Below are positions 1 through 10,745 of a DNA stretch of 64,000 nucleotides, one piece after another; positions within the stretch are counted from its first letter, which is position 1, and each line of letters opens with the position of its first letter. The stretch spans positions 434,001-498,000 of the forward strand of contig JBAJFG010000009.1 of assembly GCA_037903475.1 (NCBI GenBank), in the 5' to 3' direction. The notes under the pieces are model-generated. The model was not told the origin of the DNA. It did not search any database and worked only from the letters and a program-made list of their open reading frames with translations. The DNA comes from Ancylostoma caninum. Taxonomy: Eukaryota; Nematoda; Chromadorea; Rhabditida; Ancylostomatidae. Position numbers and translations under genes: made by a program.

Positions 1-40
1 CTCCGTTACATATCCGCTGGCGTTCGCTAGAGAATTCTTA

Positions 41-869
41 CTCAGACAATGGAGCGGGCTGACCGCGGTGCCAATAGTTGGCGGACCGTAGCCAACTCCG
101 CGCTCAGCCGGAAAATTGAGCACGGTCAGACAATAATGGGTGCGCGGTCAGCCCCCGAAAGGTACGCGGTCAGCCCGCCGAAATGACGTTGCGGCGCGCT
201 GATAACGGCAACATTAGTTATTGATGATGTGTGGATGACATTTTAGCGATCAAATTTAACATTACAAGAAAACCTCCCCTTTTTTCTTTGGAAATTGCGC
301 AGTACAAACAGTTTTGAAAATAGAAATGCCAACATCACCAGGATTCATTCATATTCTTCAGATTATGTGCTTGAAAGTATTTCCTTTGGGCTGTCTGTTC
401 ACAAATTGCGTAATATTAATGCCAAACTCTCTTAATGAAAGCTTCACTCCAAAAATATCTAAAGAGTTCTAAGAAAGCGTTTTTTTCCTATGAAGAACGG
501 TTGCGCGAGCCTCCACATGCACAGGCAGTACCTTGGGCTCTCCGCAAATTGAGCAGAGTACCAACTTCAGCAAAAAATGGATGCGAGATACTTCTTAATC
601 TCTTCAACATCGTCAGAAAAGGAATGTTGTTTCACATATATACCACCTATCACTGTTACTATGCTCATAAAGGTTGCATCGTACATGGTACGGGTCTTAC
701 AGACCGAATTTGGCTGACCGCCGCGGTGCCGCGATCAGACAAACTTTCGGCTAAGAACCGCGGTCAGCCAGCTTTTTGTGCGCGGTCAGCCCATTCCGCA
801 TCTTATAGTACCGCGGTCAGCCTGCGGAACACTCTTTGGTATCACGGTCAGCCCACTCCATTGTCTGAG
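41..869. mobile_element. MITE-like element with CTCAGACA termini
   Basis: The left end begins CTCAGACAATGGAG and the right end is its reverse complement; over the first 25 bases only one base differs. Both ends are flanked by the dinucleotide TA (39-40 and 870-871), as expected for a Tc1/mariner-type target duplication. The subterminal regions carry about nine copies, in both orientations, of a short GC-rich word close to GCGGTCAGCC (for example near 148, 170, 763, 782, 812 and 844).  No transposase is visible inside, so it is non-autonomous. The 145-codon open frame across the right half is produced by the repeats and is not believed to be a gene. The superfamily assignment rests only on the TA duplication and is an inference. 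Confidence 0.75.
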
Positions 870-1530
870 TAGATCATGAATGATCACATTACATGGATTA
901 CCATAGGGAATATGGGGAATGCTGCACGTGTCACATGTCTTTCCAAGCAATTCATCAAAGTTTTCGGGTGTTTGCTTGAAAGCAGTCTTTCACAACCAAA
1001 AGACGGAAGACATCCTCACACCTTTGTTGAGGAGGGGAGCTTGGTGCAGTGATTTCGCAGATACCTGGGAAGGGTAGAGGCTCATTCCTCCTGACTTTAT
1101 CTTTCTTACTTTTTCATTTTCTAGGCCGAATTCTTAAAACGTAAACAAGGGCCTTAAAACAAAAAGCGCAAGGTTGAAAATTCCACTTATGATCGAAAAC
1201 ATAGTACTCCTTTTCAGTGATTCAATGCACTTGGACACTCGGACACAACATCGAACTCCTATCTAGTAATTCAAAGCACTTGGACACCTCTAAGCTGGGT
1301 TGTGATTCATGAGAACATAACCAACAAGAGAAGCAGACGGAATTTTGACGTTGTGCGCCTCGTAGCTTTACATAGTCGATACGTTAACCAAAACGTTAAC
1401 CATAATTGTTAGCTAATAATGTTATGTTGTTATGCGGTGTGCGGGTACTCCTCAAATGGGCTTCCTCAATGGATGTGCATATTCCAGTCGATTTTTTCCT
1501 CGACCTCCAATAATTTCCAAAAATGCGCAC
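870..1530. other. Intergenic, with a short direct repeat
   Basis: No gene is visible. Two imperfect copies of a roughly 35-bp unit containing GCACTTGGACAC lie near 1206-1240 and 1255-1290. Missing 3' exons of the receptor upstream on the minus strand would be expected here, but I could not find the sixth and seventh membrane helices. Confidence 0.4.
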
Positions 1531-3464
1531 CTCGATAAAAATCCTTATGGCTACGAAGAGATTTAGTAATATTGTTGTTCCTGTCATAAACAGCATAGGA
1601 TAGATTAACTTGATTCGAACAACTTCAAGCGAGCAGTCGAAATACTCCCACGAAAACATAGATGGATTGTATCCGAAATGACAATCCGCTAAAATAACTG
1701 ATAAAGCTGTTTATGTTGTTCAAACAGTAAAATGAGCTGAGCTCACCGATCAATTCGTGTACAGATACTAGTGCACCATAACATAGCCCCAAGGCGATGA
1801 CGATCTGAACGAGATTGGTATCAAAGCATTGCTAGCGTTCAGATTACTAGTACTAAGTGTGTTGAACCCACAGATGCCCAACGTTTACTGCATACTTTTT
1901 TGTACCGAAAAGGTACATAAATTGCGATCACACGGTTGTATGCAACTCCAAGTTGGATCACAGGAATCGTGCAATAAAACATGCCAGATACCAGTTGAGC
2001 AGTCCTTCCAACCTCGTCTCCAGGAGGAAAGAGCTTGCTGAATGATAAATAAGTCACACTGGCTTTTGCTGGTTATCAAAGTATTTTCCATATTGATACT
2101 GTATAGCTCCTTGTAGGACTAGCATTTAAAGAGAGATCGCGTCCACCTTTCAGTTGTTTTCTTTCAAAAATTCTGTGTTCTTTGGTTTTTTGTTAATTCT
2201 TGTCTATAAAACTGTTGGTTGTGCCTTTGTCATTCTACGTCGCATGTTCAACAAGTGCATTTTTTAGAAAATTGTATTGCCGATGGTCCGTACCTTTTTT
2301 TAAAGAATCATTGACATTTAAGATAGGCAAACAATATAATAATCGCTCTATTGTAAACCATGTACCACCAGAAACTTTAACTGGTCTCGTGATTGATCTC
2401 GTGATCCTTGATGATTTTCAGCTTTCGTTAGCAAAAACAAGCTTCCGTTAGCCCATGAAGGATTAGGATGGCAGTGCAATCTTAAAATGAACCAAGTTCA
2501 TTCCAATATGTGGTGACCGCAAAGGTGGAAATGTACCTAATAATATTCTGGAAGGGCTTTTCTAGAGCAGAATTGTAGAGCAACTATTGCTATAGTTATT
2601 CCTTTCGGATTCTGCACGATTTATGTGGCAGTGCGGCTGAACAGCTGAATCGAAATAGCGGGAGAATAAATTCATTACAGATGATAAAATAACGTTCTTA
2701 GTGTGGCTTTCACACGGTTTTCAATGCTAGAACCGTGATTACACAGACCGTGCACACCGTACGTACAGAGGATGCCGCAAGAAGTTTCGTGTATAGCAGA
2801 AAGACCCTCAGAGGATCTTTCCCCTTCAGGGTGTTCATCCCTCCCATTCCCAACGAGGTGTTTATACAAACGGCCCTGCGATGCAATTTCGAAATAGTAT
2901 TCCATTGCAAACATATCATTTCTTGAGAAGAACATTACTTTGCTTTTCCACAATGTACTACTTGCATAGATGAGAAGCAACGTATTTTGAAGTTTCAGTA
3001 ACCCATCTCCAAAAATAACCTTAGCAGACAGAACACCTCAACCTTGAACTATGCGCTCTGTTGGAATGTTGGACCTTTGATAGGAAGCGTTATGCTAAAA
3101 AATCGCGAAGACATTGGACGACCTATTGCCTTACCCCCCCCCCCCCCCTCTCTCTTACCACTGAGTAAAGTAACTTACAAAATGGTATCTGGTGCGGCGT
3201 AGCAAACAAACAGGAGTAGATTCGCAATATTGCATATTCCTCTCGCTCTACAAAGATAACCGTATGATGTGCTGAAGTCCTTCAAGTAATACATAACAAT
3301 AACGTTATGGATATTGACGATGAGGCCAAACACCCCAACCTGGAATCCAAGCGGGACATCTGGTGTTGCCTTACTGTGAAGAGGAATTCACTTACGAACA
3401 GTATTAACAGCCCAATGCAAATTGCCGTGGTGTCCTGATCGAAAGAGGTGTAGTTGCCGGGCAT
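1531..3464 (-). CDS. Srx-like serpentine chemoreceptor, partial or decayed
   Basis: Predicted nematode seven-helix chemoreceptor of the Srx type, which would act in the membrane of sensory neurons. Five exons join in phase on the minus strand: 3396-3464, 3179-3339, 1872-2037, 1747-1804 and 1531-1688. The start is the ATG of MPGNYTSFDQ. Exon 2 gives helix 1-2 (VGVFGLIVNIHNVIV then NLLLFVCYAAPD); exon 3 gives helix 3 ending in the family-like YNRVIAIYVPFRYKK; exon 5 has the extracellular CHFGYNPSMFSWEYFDC segment and helix 5. Together they make about 204 residues, against roughly 300 for the family, so helices 6-7 are missing. The 1.1 kb intron 2 also contains open sequence of unclear origin. 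It may be a pseudogene or have unrecognised 3' exons. The donor of exon 3 is uncertain (AAAAAA|gtatgc or TCT|gtgggt). Confidence 0.65.
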
Positions 3465-3649
3465 TCCTTAAGTATAATGAAAGTCCTCCGTTTCTTTGAT
3501 TGTTAGATCGCTACGATAATGGCAGACAACGGGACAAAGCCGTAAAACCAATGCTGACTTCGTTTGAAATAAGATTTAGAAAATTTTTTTCTATCACACA
3601 CTATTAACTTTCACACTATCTTTACTTTTTCTATCACACACTATCTTTA
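3465..3649. other. Short intergenic stretch upstream of the receptor
   Basis: Upstream side of the minus-strand receptor. A short direct repeat containing CTATCACACACTAT occurs near 3591 and 3632. No promoter element could be recognised. Confidence 0.3.
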
Positions 3650-4150
3650 CTCGTGGGAAGTGGCGGTCTCCCTAACGTCACTCACTTGATCTTCCTCCCT
3701 TGCTTTCACCGTGCTGGCTTGCTTGGAAGAACTGTCTTAGCACACCTTCTCCGTCGGAATGGTACAGCTAGGCGCCGTTTTTATCCACGACAAGCCACCA
3801 CCCGCCCGGAAAAATGGTTCCATCACTCCTTCTTTGAGCCGTTGACTAAACACAACCTGCCTGATGATCTCTGATGCAGTATCTTCTCTCTGTTAGGTTT
3901 GTGAGGATTTTTTTTTCATTTCGTGTTCCTTTTGAGTTTTTCGATTCATTACTACATTTATTAGTTAGTTCTGATGTTGGTGCTCACAACCTTTGTTCTC
4001 CTCGTATGATTTCCACCTCATTTAATGCTACGTTTGAGCTTTTTTTGTTTGAATTGAGCTGTCATTCTCTGCTTCCTAAATTACTTTTTTATCTGCACTT
4101 GGCTTGGCGCACCGTAGCGTGCATATGAATAAATAAATAAATAAATTAAA
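3650..4150 (+). mobile_element. 3' end of a CR1-like LINE
   Basis: An open but meaningless frame is followed by a T-rich stretch and the terminal word GGCGCACCGTAGCGTGCATA, then repeated AATA units (AATAAATAAATAAATAAA) ending near 4148. The same architecture (GGCGCAC, a few bases, TATGAATAAATAAATAA) closes the fragment at 10369 and, in altered form, the reverse-transcriptase copy ending near 13070. Short tandem tails of this kind are typical of CR1-group LINE 3' ends. No reverse transcriptase remains, so this is a 5'-truncated insertion. Confidence 0.55.
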
Positions 4151-5022
4151 GATGAGGTGTTCAGTAAAATCGACGCGAAGTAAACCGCTCTAGTATCTGT
4201 CTCTAGTGTCGCTCCAGCATCCGGGCTCAGAGAATGCTCGCACAAAAAGGCTTGACACAGTGATTCAAATTCAACGCAAACGGATTCTGCTTATTCCGGC
4301 TCGCAATAAATGTTGAGCAATAGAACTCAGTTTCCCATGTTAGACTGATCTGGGAAGGCAGTGAACCTGCTGAATCTGTGGGTCAACGGTGGACGTCAAG
4401 CAACAGCTCACTCACTCTAAGCTAAAGAGGAACACTGGCATTACTGAAGCAAGCATTATTGACTTGAGTTTTGGGAACATAGTTTCGACAGTCGAGCGTG
4501 CACTGACTCCCTTTCAATGAAGACGCAATTCCGGGTATGCAGAGCTGATCGATGTTTCCACCGTGTCGATCACCATAAGCCTGCACCGGAACAACCCCTA
4601 TTTACTGGTGGGTGATTTTGACTGCTAAGCTTCACGCCTTCTTAGATTGAATCCCACATATTTTATGAGCACGAAAATGTATTCCTGAACCTAACGTTTC
4701 AAAGGTAGATTATGCGTGTTCACTAGCCAACTAAGTTATAAAGGTCGAATAAATTTTGTCAGTGGAGGAGTCTACGGTGCAGTGGTATGTTAGCTCTCTG
4801 TAGACATCGACTTTTTGATGGTTGAAGGTCTAAAACCTCTGATGTTTGGGAAATTTCACAAAAGCCTCATCACTCAAAGAGCACGGTTGTCAGCTGGCTC
4901 GTAACTCATTTGTGGCTGCAAACCAGAGCTGACAGTTATCCGCTCCCATCGGATCATCGCTTTATCGTCGATTCAGCAAAATTACTACCATCCGTGTTAA
5001 ATTTACAGTGATCTGGCGACAA
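4151..5022. other. Intergenic, nothing recognised
   Basis: No coding exon, RNA gene or repeat structure could be supported on either strand. Confidence 0.3.
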
Positions 5023-6822
5023 CTCGGACACTTGAACCGTGCGAGCGCTCCTCGTTAGCGCTTGTGGTACGGTCACTGAATAGCGCTCGCACGGTCAGTG
5101 CTGAGCGCTCGCAAAATTATGGGGGAGCGCTCACACGGTTTTCCATGTTTCTCGAGTCACTGCTTTGGATAGGTCATGTACATAACGAGAAATATTTGCG
5201 ACTCTTGAAACACTTTAAACCTCACGAGCGCTCCACCATTCCCTGCCAGCGACCTGCGGTGACCATACGGCCCGCACTAGGTGTGCGCTCGGATGGTGCA
5301 AGGGCGAACGTAATACTTCTTATTCCATTCTCTTTTTTTCTATTGCTTCTTCCAATCCCTCATAAAACCCGTTCTCTCGAACGACATAGCCCTAGGACAA
5401 TGTAAAACGGATGAGCGATTCTCAATATAACACAGGCTCGATTAAGTCGCCGCCAGAAGTCCGATAACCTGAAACGTATCTCAGCCCATCATTACATTCG
5501 ATGGTGTCCAGATAGGAAACCTTCACCTATGCTGATGTCGGTAAATCGGATCCGGGACGTAGTCCCAGACTTAAAGATGGATTTGGGAAGACGCATTTTA
5601 ATTTGAACAGAGCAGGTTTACATGCATATGCGCAGATGTGGCTCGAATTCGTCACTGAGAAAAGTCATTTCGAGAATGGCCGCTGATACTTCCAGAGAAA
5701 AGTTCCCCCGAAATTGTTGTGAATTTGCCACAAAAGGCTTCAACTAACAAATTCGCTTCTAACTCCAAAACAAAGCTTAGCGTAGGTGTCAGACAGGTTA
5801 CCAATGTCATTGTCACTGAGGACGGAGGGCGCGTTTGGGATGAGCCAGAAAAGGGCGTGGTTGACGGTGTCCGGTTAGCGACGACCCTTTTTTAGTACGC
5901 AGACAGCCAGGAAGCTCATGCAGAGGGACGTAATTCTTGAACTGGAATTCTTAAAACCCTCCAAAATTTTCCCATGGAAGGCTACTTGCTGTGCTGATTG
6001 CTGACATCTTTGCCAGCGCATTTAGTCCCGATTCAAAAGTGTATTACTTCCCTTTGATTTACTAAAGTTTTTCGAACCTTTCTCTTTCAAATGGACCCTT
6101 TAGTTAGTTTTATTTTGAGTGCTCCGTAGCGGTAGTTCTATTTGTTTGTAAAAGTAGTCGAAACGCGCCATATTCACATCCTCCAGGTGAGTCGTGTAGC
6201 TGTCAGCAGAAGCACCGTAACACCTGTGTTCCTATAGGTCATCATTAGCCATGCTCCTTTTTTTGCATGAGCCTAAACGCCCCGCCGCTACTGAGGAATG
6301 AGTGGCATTGATATCGTAGGAGTGCATGTGAAAATGGCTGAGAAATCGTTGAAAACGTAGAAGCAAGAGTATTATGTCCGATTGAAAAAATAGATGCTGC
6401 GCAGATGTCCGCTGCACTTAGAATGAAGTTCTGAAGAGAATCACATACAATACTTGATAGTTTCGTTCACTCCCAACAAGAGCCTTAAGGTGAGAAGTTA
6501 AGTAAGAATTAATAAAAGAAGGCAAATTCAGTTACAATAACAATGCAAAAAACAGCGTTGCAATTACACAAAGGAGACTATAAATGGAAAACCCATCTTC
6601 GTAGCTGCTGCTGTCGATTGGACTGAAAAGCGAGCCTGTCTGGGAAAGCCGCCGAGATCAGAAATGTGAATAAAAGAAATAGTACATTCCACTGCTCCCG
6701 TATAATTTGCAAGAAGTGGGATGCAGCGCTCGCACGGTGAGAGGCTCCGCCCACAAATTAAGGTGCAGCGCTCACACGGTCAGCCCTGAAGTCGGAGCGC
6801 TCGCACTGTTCGAATGTCTGAG
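5023..6822. mobile_element. Second element with CTCRGACA termini and GAGCGCTC repeats
   Basis: The left end reads CTCGGACACTTGAACCGTGC and the right end, reverse-complemented, reads CTCAGACATTCGAACAGTGC; both continue into GAGCGCTC. The word GAGCGCTC with flanking CGCACGGT recurs near both ends (about 5043, 5083, 5104, 5125, 5224, and 6726, 6766, 6795). This is the same plan as the element at 41-869: related ends, subterminal GC-rich repeats and a unique AT-richer core. The flanks are AA on both sides rather than a clean TA. The core contains no recognisable transposase. I infer a decayed non-autonomous DNA transposon of a related family. Confidence 0.6.
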
Positions 6823-7054
6823 AAGTTGCTCCAAAATTGTATCTAATATGAAACCGGACGACCAGAAGAGGCAACTTGGTAGAATATGCAGATCGTTGAC
6901 AACTCTGCAACTGCTGCGCGCTGTTACCGCCGCTTGCATTTTGGAGTTTCAAGTATCACTCCTTACTCTCACCCCCCCCCTTCTCAGTGATGCTAGTTCT
7001 ACCTGCCTGCTAACATATTAGGTGTTAACATAAGTCCTTGCGCTTTTTTCTCGG

Positions 7055-7604
7055 ATGCACTTTTACTCAACTATTTGTTATCTTCTGGGTGCAAGTTGTA
7101 TATACGATTTGGAAGCGCTATTCTTCCTCTATAAGAATTTTGTGCCCAATTTTACAAAACCACATTTTGCTTGTGTTTCAAACCTGCGAAGAAGAGCAAC
7201 AAATCATTGAAAAACAGCGCAACCAACAGCTACCTATCCTGGCATATGTGGTATCGATTACACTAACAACTTCGACCGAACATATTTATTTTACGAAGAC
7301 CTGAGAATTGTTTCAGAGGAACCGAGTGGTCTAGTGGACATCGTACTTCTCAAAGCAACTGGCAAGAATGAATACCAGATCTTCTGTGTCACTTCAAAAT
7401 GGAATGGGCCTCGTAAGGTGAAGTTGACCATGTTGATCTCGTTTATGTTCTCCATTAGTGCTCAATACTACTGTGAAAAAAATTATAACCTTGTCTGCGC
7501 TGTACATTCGAACGTACAGTTTCTGCATACACTTCATGTATCCCCACGAAATAGGTGTTGTTGTGCCAAATGGAAAAAGAATTAGCGATCAGCAGCTCAA
7601 ATAA
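7055..7604 (+). CDS. Predicted small protein gene, unknown function
   Basis: Three exons join in phase: 7055-7172, 7218-7412 (or 7230-7412) and 7555-7604, giving about 120 residues. The start MHFYSTICYLLGAS could be a weak signal peptide. Exon 2 has protein-like composition (YTNNFDRTYLFYEDLRI, then VDIVLLKATGKNEYQIFCV). It ends at a good donor (C|gtaagg) and joins exon 3 (VVVPNGKRISDQQLK, stop). An AATAAA lies at the stop codon. The first intron would be only 45-57 nt and lacks a pyrimidine tract, so exon 1 is doubtful. I do not recognise the family. Exons 2-3 are more credible than exon 1. Confidence 0.35.
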
Positions 7605-8818
7605 ACTTGTATGCGAAATTTCAGCCAAGCAAAGCAAAAATTACGCTTACGTAGTTACACCTTGATCATTTACTACTACTACTACCACTCACCAGGGAAA
7701 GATCATTGGGTATAGGCTAGTTTTAGCATCTCTCAGAGTCCATCCAATTTTAGCACAGAGGCGCTGATTGACTGTAGTTTCAGGCTCTGATCACGTCTAT
7801 CAGCGTCATCTTGCATGTCACTACAAATCTAATGTCGAAACTCAACAATTTTATTCGGTTTTCCACAGTAATTGCTGTTGATTCTACCGCAAACCTATAA
7901 AATGGAGTAATGGAAATCATACTCGTGTTCAGCACTTCAAATTGCCCTATTATGGAGAATTTCAGCGAAAAAGAATCCCTTGAAAATTTGGGCTCACGTG
8001 AGTGCATCAGCAGCTCCCACTGTTAACAAAGTCGGGGTAGTGAAGATCATTCAAAATTCTTCCAAGCTTTCAGAACATCTAATTATGAGTGGAAACACTT
8101 ATAAAACTGCTTAGAATAGGTTTTCAGAGGAAAGCAGTAAGGTAGAGAAAATGCGGAAATCCGAGCTTTGAGAGGATTGAATCTGGTAGGGTATCTATTA
8201 GAACCAAAACCCTTACCATTACACCACACCTTACCTTGATCTGCGAGAGGTACCTTGATCTACGAGTACCTCCTTATCACGTGCGTTTGGAAAAACGGGC
8301 ATATGGAGACGAGAGATTTGATCGAGATCAAAAGAGTTTTTAAATCAGTGCTTCGAGAAGCACAAAGCAGTGTACATACACCCCGTAACGTTAGGCCATC
8401 AAAGAAGTATCGTTCCCTTGCAAATGGTAGTAGTAATAAATGAACAAAGCGCAATTTTGTACCTGTAGTGGTGCATTTTTCGCTGAGATTCTGCATACAG
8501 GGTTATTCGGACTGCTGATCACGAATTCTGAAACCATTTTTTTACAGCAACGTCTCTCACATGGAGTTATGGCAGGTTAATGCAGAAACTGCGCACATGC
8601 TGCACAGACAAGGTCATAACTTCTTCTGCAATGGCATTGAGCGCGAGGCGAAAACACATTCAAGATCAGCATAGTCAACTTCATATAAAATGGCATATCT
8701 CATTCTGAACTTCTACAGGCTTCTGGTACCCTTCCCTTGTGAGTTAATTCCGGTAAAGTAATCAACGGTCTTGTCATCTTGCCTCGGACCTACAAGAGGA
8801 AAGAATTGTTGGGTTTAC
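7605..8818. other. Intergenic, nothing firm
   Basis: A short ACT trinucleotide run sits near 7673-7690. A 62-codon open frame at 8255-8443 (plus) has a plausible composition but no supporting splice sites or family, so it is left uncalled. Confidence 0.25.
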
Positions 8819-8890
8819 AACGATTTGACGTTGCATAGCAGCGATGTATGGAGCAAAGTAGCCCATCTGCTGGAGCTTTGTTATTGCCAC
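8819..8890 (-). repeat. Diverged copy of a coding-like segment also at 13.2 kb
   Basis: On the minus strand this reads QQMGYFAPYIAAMQRQIVVN, and the segment near 13210-13285 reads QYGGYCAPYTAAMQCPIIAN in the same orientation. The DNA is also alignable (roughly three quarters identical by eye over about 65 bases). The residues resemble a loop plus helix of a membrane transporter, but I cannot name the family. It is either two paralogous gene remnants or a dispersed repeat. Confidence 0.45.
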
Positions 8891-10368
8891 CACTCAGTTT
8901 TAGAACGCTGGACGATAATCACCTCGAATTAGAGACGCGTGTCGTAACTGTATTTTTTGCCGTCTAGAACTCGATTTTTCTTACTGTGTGGACATTGGCA
9001 TGATATCAATTCAGGACGAGAGCTCACCAAATCCTCGTTTTTTTTTGAATAATTTGGGGCAAGACTATGCGATTTCAAGCCGAGAAGTAGGACCCACATT
9101 GCGGCTCGAATTTATACTTACAAATCTGGAACAGAAATGTAATCATGCATGAAAGGAGATTCTGTAGTAACAACGACGGACACTACCACATAGGAGATTG
9201 GTAGTTCTATTTGTGCTACGCACCAAACAAAGTAAGATCCTTTTTCAGGTATGAAAGACTGATTGGTACACTGCTGAATGACTGTGTGACGCATTTTAAT
9301 GAATGTTAATCAAATTTTAATGGAATTGTTTAACGCCGACTAATTCGTCCTTTTATGCATGTTCTTCAGAATGCTATGGAGTTTCAAGAATAGGTAGTAA
9401 AAACCGTTACTGAGTAGTATAGCGCAATGTTTCGCAAGAAAAAAATTCACGAATCCAGTCAAAGAGAAGCTTCAAGCTATTTTTTGAAGGGAAAAGTAGT
9501 GTCTCTCGCTCTAATGTATTCAATCAAACTTACAACTATTCTAGTATGATTCGCCATTGCTCCTGTATTGTAACCCTTAGAAGGTAATGGTTTTAGTTCA
9601 CCCGGCCCTGAATAGCGATGGAGGCGAAAAAGGATAGGCATATATAAATCCCATACCTTCTACGTACCTCTTAGTCTCCATCTAATCTATTTCTATTACT
9701 GCAAGATTGCAACTGGACAATTTGTGTATAGCCTCGAGAGGGCTATTCTCTTTGTTGTATTGCAGATCGTTAATTTTGTAATGAGGCTGACGAAGTTAGT
9801 GCGCCAACAAGCGCAAGAGGCTATGAAAACTTTTGAAAACTTATGAAAAAGAATTTAGGAAAAATATTCAAAAATTGGCGAAAAAAAGATAGCCACTCCG
9901 TGTAGAATAACCATTTGGAATAAGCATGTTTTCCCTGTATTTTCTATTTTTTATTATCTTCACTTCTTATTTTTTACTTCTCCATTATCAAGCTCTGGTA
10001 GGGGGTTGTTTCGGTTCAGCTCCCATGCCAGTATGCTAGTCAATGCAAATTGTTCTGTGAAAATTGACAAAATTTGATAGCTCGTCACAGCTACTTTATT
10101 TCGACCAGTGACGGTGTTGCTGAGAATTATGCCGTGGGCCTCAAGCCAACAAATTGGAACTTCTTGATGTCCTGGTGAAACGATTTCAGTTGACAATGAA
10201 AAATAGGTTGATATGAATGATCTACCAAGGGAACTTCCTATGTCAGATTTATCGTACTCAGAAATGGAAATGCGTCAACCCATCTAAATGTGTAACTCGA
10301 ATATAAGCTGGAGATACTCTAAACACCGTTATCGACTAGTGCTGCAAACATTTTCATTTTTTATTTAT
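8891..10368. other. Intergenic, nothing recognised
   Basis: AT-rich sequence on both strands without credible exons, RNA genes or structured repeats. Confidence 0.3.
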
Positions 10369-10745
10369 TTATTCATATACCAAGTGCGCCAACACAAACA
10401 GGAACAATGAAAGGACAGAGTTTAGCAAATAGCAGAAAATATGATCAATTACACAGAGAAGAGCATGGCCGGTTGGACGGCGCGGAGAAAAGAAAATAAG
10501 ATTAGCCCAGTGATGGGGCACAATCCTTTCATTCGGACATGAACGAAAGCGCACTGGCACGGCTACAGCACGACCATCACGCCAGTTGGGAAAGACGCCC
10601 TCCTCAGTAAAATCCTCGGTAGTTGCCGGCACTTTTGCCCAAAGATATGCCAACCAGGATCCGGCACGAGGTCTTCTCCAGGTCAAAATCAAAACGAAGC
10701 CCCCTTTGAAAAACAACATGCAAACGAAAGGAAAAGTTGGACCAC
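10369..10745 (-). mobile_element. 3' end of a CR1-like LINE, inverted
   Basis: Read on the minus strand this ends GGCGCACTTGGTATATGAA followed by AATAAATAAATAAA, closely matching the 3' end at 4100-4150. It is directly adjacent to, and oriented away from, the plus-strand reverse transcriptase that starts at about 10746. It is either a separate insertion or the partner of an inversion. Confidence 0.55.

Noticed and set aside
435..872. 145-codon plus-strand frame
   Set aside because: It spans the right half and terminal inverted repeat of the first MITE; the openness comes from GC-rich repeated words.
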